Shown here piece after piece: positions 48,595-58,100 of a stretch of 64,000 nucleotides of DNA. Source of the DNA: Micromonospora sp. C28SCA-DRY-2 (GTDB lineage Bacteria; Actinomycetota; Actinomycetes; Mycobacteriales; Micromonosporaceae); the NCBI RefSeq assembly GCF_030519475.1, contig NZ_JAUMKD010000007.1, positions 248,001 through 312,000 of the forward strand, given 5' to 3'. The position numbers and the translations under genes are program-made. Position 1 is the stretch's first letter. Each line of letters opens with the position of its first letter. The notes under the pieces were generated by a model, which saw nothing but the letters and a program-made list of their open reading frames with translations, did no database searches and was not told the origin of the DNA.

Positions 48595-49293
48595 ATGAAG
48601 ATCGCCGGAACCACCGCCCTCGTCACCGGCGCCAACCGGGGCTTCGGCCGGCACCTCGCCGCCGAGCTGACCGCCCGCGGCGCCACCGTCTACGCGGGCG
48701 CGCGCGACCCCGACCGGATCGACCTGCCCGGCGTCACGCCGGTGCGGCTGGACATCACCGACCCCGCCTCGGTGGCCGCCGCCGCCGACCGCGCCGGCGA
48801 CGTCACGCTCCTGGTCAACAACGCCGGCTCGGCCACCGGCGCGGACCTGCTCGACGCCGACCTCGACCGGATCCGGCTGGAGCTGGAGACCCACTACGTC
48901 GGCACGCTGTCCATGGTCCGCGCGTTCGCCCCGGTCATCACCGGCAACGGCGGCGGGTCGATCCTCAACGTGCTGTCGGTGCTGTCCTGGGTGAGCTTCC
49001 CGCACCTGGGCGCGTACAGCGCGGCGAAATCCGCCGAGTGGTCGATGACCAACGCGCTGCGCGCCCAGCTCGCCGGGCGCGGCATCCGGGTCGCCGGCCT
49101 GCACGTCGGGTACATGGACACCGACATGGCCGCCGGCGTCACCGGGCCGAAGTCCGACCCGGCGGACATCGCCCGGATCGCGGTGGACGGCATCGAGGCC
49201 GACGCGTACGAGATCGTCGCCGACGACGTCAGCCGGCAGGTGCGGGCCGGGCTCGCCGGTGGGGTCGCCGCGCTCTACCCGCGGCTGCCGTGA
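48595..49293 (+). CDS. Short-chain dehydrogenase/reductase
   Basis: The 232-residue classical SDR has the cofactor motif TGANRGFGRH, NNAG near residue 80, catalytic Ser in NVLSVLSW and the YSAAK motif. The residues after the second strand (GARDPDR) favour NADP. CCAGGAGCACGCAC precedes the ATG. It follows an HxlR regulator, a common arrangement for inducible reductases that act on carbonyl compounds; the substrate is unknown. Confidence 0.92.
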   Translation: MKIAGTTALVTGANRGFGRHLAAELTARGATVYAGARDPDRIDLPGVTPVRLDITDPASVAAAADRAGDVTLLVNNAGSATGADLLDADLDRIRLELETHYVGTLSMVRAFAPVITGNGGGSILNVLSVLSWVSFPHLGAYSAAKSAEWSMTNALRAQLAGRGIRVAGLHVGYMDTDMAAGVTGPKSDPADIARIAVDGIEADAYEIVADDVSRQVRAGLAGGVAALYPRLP

Positions 49294-49298
49294 CCCGG

Positions 49299-49330
49299 CG
49301 GTGGGGTGGCACCCAGGTGCCACCCCACCG
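49299..49330. terminator. Bidirectional terminator between SDR and the giant cassette
   Basis: CGGTGGGGTGGCACC (49299-49313) and GGTGCCACCCCACCG (49316-49330) are perfect 15-bp arms with a two-base centre, between the convergent SDR gene and the 1,139-residue gene. Confidence 0.85.
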
Positions 49331-49336
49331 GCCGGA

Positions 49337-52300
49337 TCACCGTACGTGGTTGCACTCCGGCAGGCTGTCCAGGTTGTTCGGCGAGGTGGCGTCGGCCACC
49401 GTGCGCAGGTACGGCCGGCCCACCCGCGGGCGGACCACCCGGATGGCGGTCCGCGCGGTGCCCGGCTCCTGCACGAAGAACGCGAACCGCCCGCTGCCGA
49501 TCAGCTCGATCGCCTCCGGCACCGGGATCAGGAAGTGGCTCCCGTCGCCGTTCTGCCCGCCCAGTCCGACCGTGGTCCCGTTCACCGTCCGCACGCAGCT
49601 CACCCGCACCGGCACCGCCGCGTCGTAGTACTCGGTGTCGGCGACCAGCGCCACCTGCAACCAGCCCTCGCTGGTCACCGACGGCTCGTTCGGCAGCAAC
49701 GCGTCCGGCGTGGTCGGCACCACCGAGTCGCTGGTCCACTCCCCCGGCGCGGCGCGCCGGTGCCAGTGCCACGAGCCGCGCACGTCCTGCGGCAGCGGCA
49801 GCCGGGTGGTCTCCAGGTCCCGCAGCACCGGACCGTAGCGCAGCGCCGGCGACAGCCGGGACAGCGCCGGCGCGGTCCACTCCCGCAGCAGCCCCACCGA
49901 CTTCTGCGGCACCAGCCCGGCGGTGACGTGCACGTCCGAACCCGGCACCATCAGCAGGGTCAGCGGCACCGGCACCCCGGGGTTCACCGTGAAGATCCCG
50001 GAGGTGTCCACGTACGGCGAGGTGATCGGGTCGGCGCCCGGCAGCGCGGCCGTCCCGCTCTCGTCGGGCAGCCCCGGGGCGAGCAGCGCCACCGCCGGGT
50101 CCACGATGTGCAGCCGGTCCATGTCGTCGCCGACGCAGTACGCCAGCAGCCCGTCCTGCGACCGCGACAGCGTGCCCAACCGCACCGGTACGCCGGTCCG
50201 CGCGTTCTCCGGAGGCTGCCGGGGGTCCTCCACCTCCACCTTCAGGTACGCCCGCACCACCGCGACCGGCCGGCCGAGCAGCAGCGCCAGGTGCTCGTCG
50301 CCGGCCCGGCCGGTGACGTCCACCGTCCACCGGGTGGTGTCCAGCACCCGCAGCAGCGACTCCAGCGCGCTCTGCGCCCCGCCGGCCGGGTGGCCGCCCG
50401 CGCGGGCGGTGGCCAGCGCGTTGTCGGCGGCCAGCATGCGGTCGGCGAACCGGGCGAGCAGCGGGTTCGGCAGGAACCGGCTGGGCGGCGCGCCCAGCGT
50501 CGCCGGCCGGCCCGGGTCCTCCTCCCAGGCGGTCACCGTCTCCGGGTCCGGCCGCAGCCGCCCGTAGCCGCTGCCCTTGTCGTCGAAGAACTCCAGCGTC
50601 CGGTCGACCAGCGACGGCACCAGGTAGCCGCAGACCGGGCTGATCCCGGCGTCGGCGTCGCGGGTCGCGCCGGTGGCGTCGGCGAAGCGCAGCAGCACCC
50701 GGGCCGGGGCGGTGAACCGGGGGCGCAGCGCGGCCAGGTCCGGGTGCCCGGGCACGGCCAGCGTCGCCCCGTGCGTCACCGGCGCCGGCGCGGCCACCTC
50801 CGGGCCGAGCACCGCCAGGAACCGGCCGAAGCCGTCCACCAGCCGGGCCCGGTCCACCCGCAGGTAGCCCGCCCGCAGGGGAACGAAGTCCGGCGCCCGC
50901 GGCGGCTGCGGCGGCTGTGCCGTGTCGGTGGCGTTCGGCGCGTCCACCACCAGGCCGGTGGCGTCGCGGCGCAACTGCTCGGCGATACCCACCAGCTCGC
51001 CGGAGAGCAGGTCCCGCTCGGCGTCCTCGGCGTCGATCGTGCCGTCCAGCAGCGCGGTCGCCGACGCCGACAGCATCACCCGGCCGCGCAGCGTACGGCC
51101 GGTCTCGGCGGGCGGCTCGGTCACCGTGGCGGGCAGGTCGAAGTCCACCTCGCCCAGCGGCCAGTCGTGCGCCCCGCGCGGGGACGGCAGGTAGGTGCCC
51201 GACCACTCCAGCAGCAATGGATTCCACGGCCGGCTCGGCGGGGTCACCCCCACCGGGCTGGGCAGCTGACCCTCCACCACGGTGCCCGGCGGCGCGGTCG
51301 TCGGATCGCCCACGCCCGGGTCGAAGGTCGCCCACCAGGCGGCCCGGGCGGCGGCCACCGGGGACGGCTGGGTGTCGGTGGACCGGGCCAGGTCCGGGGC
51401 GGAGCCCGGGTCGATGCTGGCCAGCTCGACGAGCAGGTCGGTGGCGACCGCCGGCACGCCGTACTGCGGCAGCAGCCCGGCGAGCGGGGTGGCCGGCAGC
51501 ACCGCCGCGCCCCGGCCGGCGTCGCCGCCGGCCACCCCGAACCCGCGTACCGTCTGCCCGTCCACCCGGCACAGCAGGGTGCCCAGGGTGGAGTAGCGGC
51601 CGTCCGCGCCGTGCTTCGGGCTGCGCCCGCCGCCGGTCACCACCAGCGTCGGCTCCAGCGCGTGCCAGACCCGCGGCCGGGTCCGCTCCACCTGCACGAA
51701 CGACCCGTCACCGGCGGCACCGCCGGAGCCGATCGCCGGCTGCCAGATGTACTCGTTGCCGGCCGCCGCCGGGGCCGAGCCGAACCGGCTCTGGTGCAGC
51801 GTGGCGTCCAGCCGGGCGGGGCCGTCGGCGCCGGTCACGTCGGCCAGCGCGCCCTGCAGCAGCGCCTCGACCATCCGGGCCGCCTCGGTCGGGTCGTCCG
51901 GCTCGGCGGCGACCGCCGCGAGTGCCTCGGCCAGGGTCTCGCCCAGGGCCAGCGCCACCTGGTCCGCCGCCGGGCGGTAGTCGGTCTCCCGGCCGAGCAG
52001 CCCGCCGTCGCCCGGCCAGTTCGGCGTCGGCCAGCCGATGGAGACCGCCGCCGCGTGGTAGACCGACCGGTCCGGCACCGGCTGGTCGGCGTCACCGTCG
52101 CCGTCCACGTCGAGCGGCGGGTGGATCTGCCAGCCGAGATCCTCCATCCGCTCGGCGTGCGCCGTCTCCCCGGTCACGTGCAGCGGGTCCCGGGCCAGGT
52201 CGGTGTACCAACCCACCACCAGGTAGGCCACCGGCCCGGTGACCCCGGTCAGCTCGTCGTGCAGCGCGAACCGGTGGGTCACGTTGTCGTAGTAGCCGGC

Positions 52301-52756
52301 CCAGCCGAGATCCCCGTGGCCGAGCGCGGTCAGCGGGGAACGCGGCGCGGCGCCGGGGGCGGGCAGGGTCGGGCCGGTCAGCGCGCGGTCCACCCGCACC
52401 GGCTCGATCGCGCCCGCGTACGGCAGCAGCCACGCCTCCACCGCCCGGGGGCCGGGCGTCGCCGCGCCGGAGAGCCGCACCACCAGCCACCGGTCCGGCA
52501 CCGGCGGGAAGGTGGTGGCGCCGGTGTCGTCGGCGACGCCCCGGGTCAACCCGTCGGGGAGGCCCCAGTGCAGGTGCGCGCCCGCCGGCCGGGCGGTGGA
52601 CCGGGCGCTGAACGGCTCGGGCAGCAGGTCCTGCCGCACCCGGCCGTTGGCGGGCGGGGTGGGCCGGGTCAGCGCGGTGTCCGCCCAGTCGGACGCGGCA
52701 CCGGGCTCCCGGACGACCAGCACGTCGAGCGCGACCGGGACGAGGAGAGTTGGCAC
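49337..52756 (-). CDS. Large conserved protein of unknown function (1,139 aa), last gene of the giant cassette
   Basis: I do not recognise a named domain. The protein is soluble-looking, without signal peptide or membrane helices. Visible landmarks are AGAHLHWGLPDGLTRG (about residues 58-73) and FPPVPDRWLVVRL near residue 85, HGDLGWAGYYDN, a calcium-loop-like DVDGDGDADQ near residue 220, a CRVDGQTVRGFG block in the middle and a C-terminal part rich in beta-strand patterns (SYFLIPVPE-like HFLIPVPEAIEL). The start is a GTG with AGGGAG upstream, 67 bases after the 345-residue gene on the same strand. By position it is part of the same unit as the giant gene upstream. Confidence 0.7.
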   Translation of the reverse strand: MPTLLVPVALDVLVVREPGAASDWADTALTRPTPPANGRVRQDLLPEPFSARSTARPAGAHLHWGLPDGLTRGVADDTGATTFPPVPDRWLVVRLSGAATPGPRAVEAWLLPYAGAIEPVRVDRALTGPTLPAPGAAPRSPLTALGHGDLGWAGYYDNVTHRFALHDELTGVTGPVAYLVVGWYTDLARDPLHVTGETAHAERMEDLGWQIHPPLDVDGDGDADQPVPDRSVYHAAAVSIGWPTPNWPGDGGLLGRETDYRPAADQVALALGETLAEALAAVAAEPDDPTEAARMVEALLQGALADVTGADGPARLDATLHQSRFGSAPAAAGNEYIWQPAIGSGGAAGDGSFVQVERTRPRVWHALEPTLVVTGGGRSPKHGADGRYSTLGTLLCRVDGQTVRGFGVAGGDAGRGAAVLPATPLAGLLPQYGVPAVATDLLVELASIDPGSAPDLARSTDTQPSPVAAARAAWWATFDPGVGDPTTAPPGTVVEGQLPSPVGVTPPSRPWNPLLLEWSGTYLPSPRGAHDWPLGEVDFDLPATVTEPPAETGRTLRGRVMLSASATALLDGTIDAEDAERDLLSGELVGIAEQLRRDATGLVVDAPNATDTAQPPQPPRAPDFVPLRAGYLRVDRARLVDGFGRFLAVLGPEVAAPAPVTHGATLAVPGHPDLAALRPRFTAPARVLLRFADATGATRDADAGISPVCGYLVPSLVDRTLEFFDDKGSGYGRLRPDPETVTAWEEDPGRPATLGAPPSRFLPNPLLARFADRMLAADNALATARAGGHPAGGAQSALESLLRVLDTTRWTVDVTGRAGDEHLALLLGRPVAVVRAYLKVEVEDPRQPPENARTGVPVRLGTLSRSQDGLLAYCVGDDMDRLHIVDPAVALLAPGLPDESGTAALPGADPITSPYVDTSGIFTVNPGVPVPLTLLMVPGSDVHVTAGLVPQKSVGLLREWTAPALSRLSPALRYGPVLRDLETTRLPLPQDVRGSWHWHRRAAPGEWTSDSVVPTTPDALLPNEPSVTSEGWLQVALVADTEYYDAAVPVRVSCVRTVNGTTVGLGGQNGDGSHFLIPVPEAIELIGSGRFAFFVQEPGTARTAIRVVRPRVGRPYLRTVADATSPNNLDSLPECNHVR

Positions 52757-52823
52757 GGAAGGGCTCCCTTGTTCGGGGCGGGCCGGTGTCGGGCCCGGCG
52801 GTGGGATCGGCGGGGCCGCGGGA

Positions 52824-53861
52824 TCAGGACGGTGGGGTGGAGGAGCCGAACCGCTGCCGGGACGGCGCCTGCAGCAGGGACAGCGCCAGCGCGGCGCCGC
52901 CGCGCGGCTGGGGCAGGCCGTGGGCCCGGTCCAGGGCGGCGGCCAGACCTTTGACGTCCACCACGCCGGGCACCGGGCCGGACCGCATCGGCACCGCGAC
53001 GCTGCCCAGGTCGGGTCCCGCGCCGGTGCGGATCGGCGCCCGCCAGCCCGTCCCGTCGGCCTCCAGGCCGAACTGCACGCTCTGCGGCGGCTCCTCCAGC
53101 CACACCAGGCGGGGGGCGCCGCGGAACAACGCCACCAGCACCGACGGCGACAGCCGCTCCAGCCGCAGCGGCTCCACCACCAGGTCGGGTCGGGTGCGGG
53201 CGAGCTCGTCCGGGTCCACCCCCGGTCGTACGACTGCCGGGTCGTCGGTGGTCCAGGCCCGCACCTCCATGCCGGGCCAACCGCTGACCAGCGCGGAGCG
53301 GAGCAGGAACCCGGTGACCGGGACCTCCCCGGCCGCCGCGGTGAGCTCCCCGGCGGCCCGGGCCTCGGCGAGCAGGTCGGCGGCGACCGGGATCGACATG
53401 CGGGTGCGCTGCACCTCCCGGACCAGCGGCAACTGCTCGGTGACCGCGGCGGTGACCTGCGGCAGCACCGTCCGGGTCCCGGCGCGTTCCCGGCTGCCGT
53501 CGCCGCCGACGGCGAGCGCCCCCGCCCGCAGCCGCTCCAGCCAGCCGGCGTCCAGCCGGAAGAACCGGATGGACTCCGGGGGCAGCAGCCGGGCGTCGGG
53601 CACCAGGTAGCGGAACGGCAGGTCGTGCAGCAGGCTCCAGCGGGCGAGCAGGTGCTCGACGTACGGCGGCAGCGGCGGCGCGCCGGCGGTCGCCGCCGCG
53701 GTCGGCTCGGCGACCGTGGCCACCGTCCGCGCCGCGGGCTGCTCGGCGAGCAGGGCGCGCACCCCCGGGGCGGGCTGCCCGGCGGGGGCGGTCAGCGGGC
53801 CGACCAGCGTGCCGAGCCGCTCGGCGAGCAGCCGCCCGCCGGTGGACAGGTGGGTGGTCAC
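52824..53861 (-). CDS. Conserved protein of unknown function (345 aa) in the giant cassette
   Basis: Function not recognised. The protein starts VTTHLSTGGRLLAERL and has a distinctive block LHDLPFRYLVPDARLLPPES followed by IRFFRLDAGWLERLRAGAL, then a domain with GFLLRSALVSGWPGMEVRAW, WLEEPPQSVQFGLEADG and a C-terminal GAALALSLLQAPSRQRFG. It is likely cytoplasmic or assembled with partners, since no signal or membrane segment is seen. Its GTG overlaps the stop of the 443-residue gene by four bases (GTGA), so it is translated with it. The N-terminal frame is open further upstream but lies inside that gene. Confidence 0.75.
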   Translation of the reverse strand: MTTHLSTGGRLLAERLGTLVGPLTAPAGQPAPGVRALLAEQPAARTVATVAEPTAAATAGAPPLPPYVEHLLARWSLLHDLPFRYLVPDARLLPPESIRFFRLDAGWLERLRAGALAVGGDGSRERAGTRTVLPQVTAAVTEQLPLVREVQRTRMSIPVAADLLAEARAAGELTAAAGEVPVTGFLLRSALVSGWPGMEVRAWTTDDPAVVRPGVDPDELARTRPDLVVEPLRLERLSPSVLVALFRGAPRLVWLEEPPQSVQFGLEADGTGWRAPIRTGAGPDLGSVAVPMRSGPVPGVVDVKGLAAALDRAHGLPQPRGGAALALSLLQAPSRQRFGSSTPPS

Positions 53862-55189
53862 GAGTCTTCTCCTTCCGGGCGCAGCTGGCGCGGGATGACG
53901 CTGTCGCCACCCGGGTGCGTCTGCCACAGGTCGGCGCGGCCGGTACGGGACAGCAGCCGCCGCGCGAACGTCGCGCCGAGGTCGGCGAGCGGGTCGGCGG
54001 ACGCCGGGGCGGCGCGCAGGTCCGCCCCGGCCGAGTGGTCGGCCTCGGCGGGTGCCACGGCCGCGGTGCGGCGCAGCCCGGGGCCGGCGGCGGTGTAGGC
54101 GCGGGCGCTGTCCGCGCGGAGGCTCGCCGCGCTGTCGCTGCGGGCGGCGTCATCGGCGGCACGGTGCCAGGCCACCACCTCGCGGATGAACCGCCCGTCG
54201 GCGGCGGCGAGCAGCCGGCCCAGCTCGAACGCGGCGTCGCCGGTCACGTCGTCCGGCCCGGCGGGCAGCGGGTCGGGGGCCGCGCCGAGCAGCGGCGGGC
54301 GGTAGCCCACGGTGGTCGGGGTGCCGTCACGGCGGGTGCCGGCCAGCGTGAGCGCCCCGTCCGCGTCCACCAGCGGCGGCTGCCCGGCCGGCGGGGCGCC
54401 GAACGCGCCGAGGTCGAGGTGCGCCGCGACGTGTTCGAAGGTGCCGCCCGCTGAGCTGGTCACGAACGGCCAGGACGCCAGCACGATCAGCGTGGGCACG
54501 CTGGTCAGGGTGGTCGTCCAGACGTCGTCGCGGGCCTCCAGCGAGACCAGGCAGGCGGTGTACCTGATGGGCGCGGCTCCGCCCAGCGGCAGCCGGTTGG
54601 CGGTGACCACGGCGAACCAGCCGTCGTCGTCGCTGCCGGCCAGTGCGGTGTCGGCGACGTTGACCTGGCGGACGTGGGTGAGCAGCCGGACGTCGTCGCG
54701 GCTGGGCAGCAGCGCCCGGAAGGTGGCCAGGTCCTTGGCGCGCAGCCCGACGACGGCCCGGTTGGGGTCGACCGGCTCGATGGCGTTGAGCCGGTTGAAC
54801 GCCGTCTCACCGATGGTCGTCCGCAGCGTGCCGGTGACCAGGGTCGCCTCGTCCGCCCGGACGACCAGCAACGCCAGCCAGGGCGTGCCGTCGGTGAACC
54901 GCCGCTCCCACGGCAGGGCCCGCCGGCCCAGGACGACGTGCGGCAACCGGTCGCCGAAGGCGCCCACCGCGTCCCGGGGCGGATGGTGCCCGGTGACCTC
55001 GGTGCCGTCGAGGGTCAGCCGCGGCGCACCGACCTGCACGTGGGTGAAATGCTCGGGCGGCGGGCCGGCCTCGGTGCCCTTGCCGGTCACCTCCAGCTTG
55101 CTGACGAACCGGTAGATGCCGGCGGTGAGCGTCGGCGTCACCGTGTCGTGCAGCCGGATCGAACCCGGCGCCACTGGCGTCTCCGTCAT
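53858..55189 (-). CDS. Conserved protein of unknown function (443 aa) in the giant cassette
   Basis: Function not recognised. The N-terminal 300 residues look beta-rich (SIRLHDTVTPTLTAGIYRFV, HVQVGAPRLTLDGTEV, then FGDRLPHVVLGRRALPWERR and TPWLALLVVRADEATLV). The remainder is helical and Ala/Asp/Arg-rich, with a GRFIREVVAWHRAADDAARS segment. The start ATG shares a base with the stop of the giant gene (TGATG) and the stop overlaps the next start. This tight coupling predicts fixed stoichiometry with its neighbours. No signal peptide or membrane helix is visible. Confidence 0.75.
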   Translation of the reverse strand: MTETPVAPGSIRLHDTVTPTLTAGIYRFVSKLEVTGKGTEAGPPPEHFTHVQVGAPRLTLDGTEVTGHHPPRDAVGAFGDRLPHVVLGRRALPWERRFTDGTPWLALLVVRADEATLVTGTLRTTIGETAFNRLNAIEPVDPNRAVVGLRAKDLATFRALLPSRDDVRLLTHVRQVNVADTALAGSDDDGWFAVVTANRLPLGGAAPIRYTACLVSLEARDDVWTTTLTSVPTLIVLASWPFVTSSAGGTFEHVAAHLDLGAFGAPPAGQPPLVDADGALTLAGTRRDGTPTTVGYRPPLLGAAPDPLPAGPDDVTGDAAFELGRLLAAADGRFIREVVAWHRAADDAARSDSAASLRADSARAYTAAGPGLRRTAAVAPAEADHSAGADLRAAPASADPLADLGATFARRLLSRTGRADLWQTHPGGDSVIPRQLRPEGEDS

Positions 55190-58100
55190 CACGCCTCCGT
55201 TTCCTCGTCGAAGGCGACGAACGCCGCCGCTGGTGCCGGAGCCGCCGGCTCGGTGAGCGCGGCCGCCGGGGCGACCGCGGTACGCGCCGCCGACCGGGCG
55301 GCGGCACCCGGCCGCGCGGGCATCGTCGCCGGCCTGCCGACCCGCCTCAGTTCCCGCCGGGCGGCGGTCAGGCGGGTGTCGACGGCGTAGTCCGGGGTGC
55401 CGATCACCCCGGAGACCCGCCAGCCCTTCCCCGCGACGACCCGCACCGAGATCGTGTCGACGTCCCGTTCGGCGTCGACGGTGAGCAGGATGCGGTGCGG
55501 CTGGTCGGCGTCCGGGGCGTCCTCGCGGCTGCTCACCCGCACCCCGTCCAGGTCGATCCGGACGTCGTCGAGCCGGGCGTCGGCGGACACCGGCTCCAGC
55601 GACACCACCACCGCGCGGGTGGTGGCGGGCAGGTTGGTGACCAGCCCGTCGACGGCCGCGGCGAGCAGCGCCGCGGGCACCGGGACGTGCTCGCCGGCCT
55701 GCCGGTAGCGCACCGGCGGGTACCACGGGTGCGGCAGCAGCACGGTGGCGCCCGGTGCGACCAGCACGCCCTCGGTCACCGGGACCAGCGGCGTGTCGGC
55801 GGCCCAGCCGGCGGCGACGCCGGCCGCCGGGGTCACCACCACCCGGGCGGCGTCGGCCGACACCCGGGCGCCCGGCCGGGCCGGACCGTCGCTGAGCGGC
55901 GCGCCGGTGCCGGTGAAGGTGACCAGCCGCAGCGGCGCCGCACCCTCGTCGAGGCGCAGCCGCAGCCCGCCGGCGTGCGTGGTGTCCCAGACCTGGGTGC
56001 CGCCCACCGGCAGCGCGGTCCCGGCGTCCCGGTCGGGTCGGGCGGCCCGGCCGGCGGCCCGGGCCGCTCCCCGGTGCTGGTCGGCCGACACGGTCGCCCG
56101 CAGCCGCGGTCCGGTCGGCGCGGCCGCGGCGCGCGGGGCCACGACGCCGGCGGACTCGGCGGCGGTGGTGTCGGCGGTGCGCCGCAGCCGCAGCACCGAC
56201 GGCGCCGGCGCCACCGCGGCGGGCACCGACAGCGGCAGGTGCCGCTGCTGCTCCTCCTCGATCATCGTGGCCAGGGCTACGTCCGGCAGCACACCGGTCG
56301 CCTCGGAGACGGTGATCGGGGCGGCGAGGTCCACCGAGGACAGCGCGCGCACCATGGTGGACGTCGCGTTCTGCCCGCCGGCGAGGGCGGCGTCCCACAG
56401 CGCGGCCGGGAAGCCGGTGCTGCCCGTGCCCGTCCGCAACCGCTGGACCTGCGCGGTGGACACCGGGATCCAGGTGCTGCCGCTGCGCTGCTCGAGCGTG
56501 ACGACCATGACCGCGCGGGTCTTGGCCATGTGCGAGCCGGCCGGGACCACGTCGACCTGCCGGCCGCCGGTGAGGTCGTCGGCGCGGCCGCTGCCGGCCA
56601 GCCGCCAGCCGTACAGCGGCATCAGCGACTCGACCCGGACCGCGAACTCCGGCGCCACCGTCCACGGGCGCTCCGCGGTGCCGTCCGGGCGGCTGCCCAC
56701 CACCGGCGGCAGCGTGCCCGCGGTGACCGTGCCGCTGGTCGCCGGCCGGTTCGCGTCGCCGCCGCCGAGGTACTTGACCCGGACCTCCTTCCAGGTCAGG
56801 TACGGCGGCGCCTGCGCCTTGCCGAACCGGACGGTGACCGAGGCGATGGCCAGGTCGACGGTGACCGTGCCGTGCAGCGGCGGGCCCTGGATGCGCACCT
56901 TGGCGCCGAGCGAGACGCTGACGTTGATCCGGGCGCAGGCGAAGAAGCACACCTTGATGGTGAAGCGGGCGCCGACGCTGACGCTGGCGGTGATGTCGTA
57001 CATCAGCGGGTCCCAGCGCAGGAACACGTCGAGCGCGGCGATGAACCAGACCCGCACCGGTGAGCGGTCGTACGAGGCCTCCAGGCGACCGCCGAGCATC
57101 ACTGTCGACGGGGTGAGGGTGAAGTACGCCTGGCCCTTGACCACCACGCCGCCGCCGACCGACCAGTGGAAGCCCACCCGGGGCACGTCCGGGTAGTGCG
57201 CGGGCTTGGTGAACCGGGGGTGGTAGCCGCCGATGGAGAGCAGCACCTCCGGCCGGTCGAACCAGACCACGAAGGCGAACCCGCCGGTGACCTGGCAGTC
57301 GCGGCTGAGCAGCCACGAGTTGCGGGTGAGCGCCGCCCGCACGGAGAGCACCTTGTCCACCGTGCTGTACCGGGCGGCCAGCGCGAGTTCGAGGTTCACC
57401 ACCGCCGACTGCGAGTCGGGCAGCGCCATCCGCATCAGGCCGAGCAGGCCGACCTCCAGCCCCCGGTCGGCGGAGACGTAGGCCAGGGCCGTGGTGTGCA
57501 GCAGCTGGAAGGTGGAGAACTTCACCCCGGCGGCGAGCCAGAACGCGCCCCGGGCCGGCGGGATGTCCTTCGACATCCGGGCCAGCGCCCCCATCGGGCC
57601 GCCGGAGCCGCCGAACCCGCCGTCGTCGATCGCCTTCACCAGCGGGAACGCCGGCACGCCCTGCGGGTCGCGGGGCACCATCAGCCGGCGGTTGTACCCG
57701 GCGCCACCGGCCAGGCCGAGGACGTACAGGTACGGCGGGCCGCCGAGCGGGAACCCGGCCGACAGGAACACGAAGAGCGAGGTGTACTCGCCGAGGTCGT
57801 CGCGGGGCCGGGCGTACGAGCCCACCGCGGTCAGGCCGCGGCCGGCCAGGTCGACCGAGAGCATGCCGTCGTACTGCACGCCGTTGGCGCCGGTGACCTT
57901 GACCAGCCCGCCGGCGACCGACACCCCGGGCGAGGTGAACGACACCGACAGGCCGGCCAGGTCCACCTCCCAGGCGCTCAGGTCGGCCGGGTTGCGCAGT
58001 GGCACCAGCAGCGACAGGTCGTCGACGTCGACGGTGAGCCCGGCGACCGCCACGCCGCCGTCGACGGCCACCCCGACCTTGCCCGGCCCGGACGTGGCCG

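Noticed and set aside
49259..52954. Plus-strand open frame of about 1,231 codons opposite the 1,139-residue gene
   Set aside because: Gln/Arg/Gly/His-rich composition without domains, typical of an antisense shadow.
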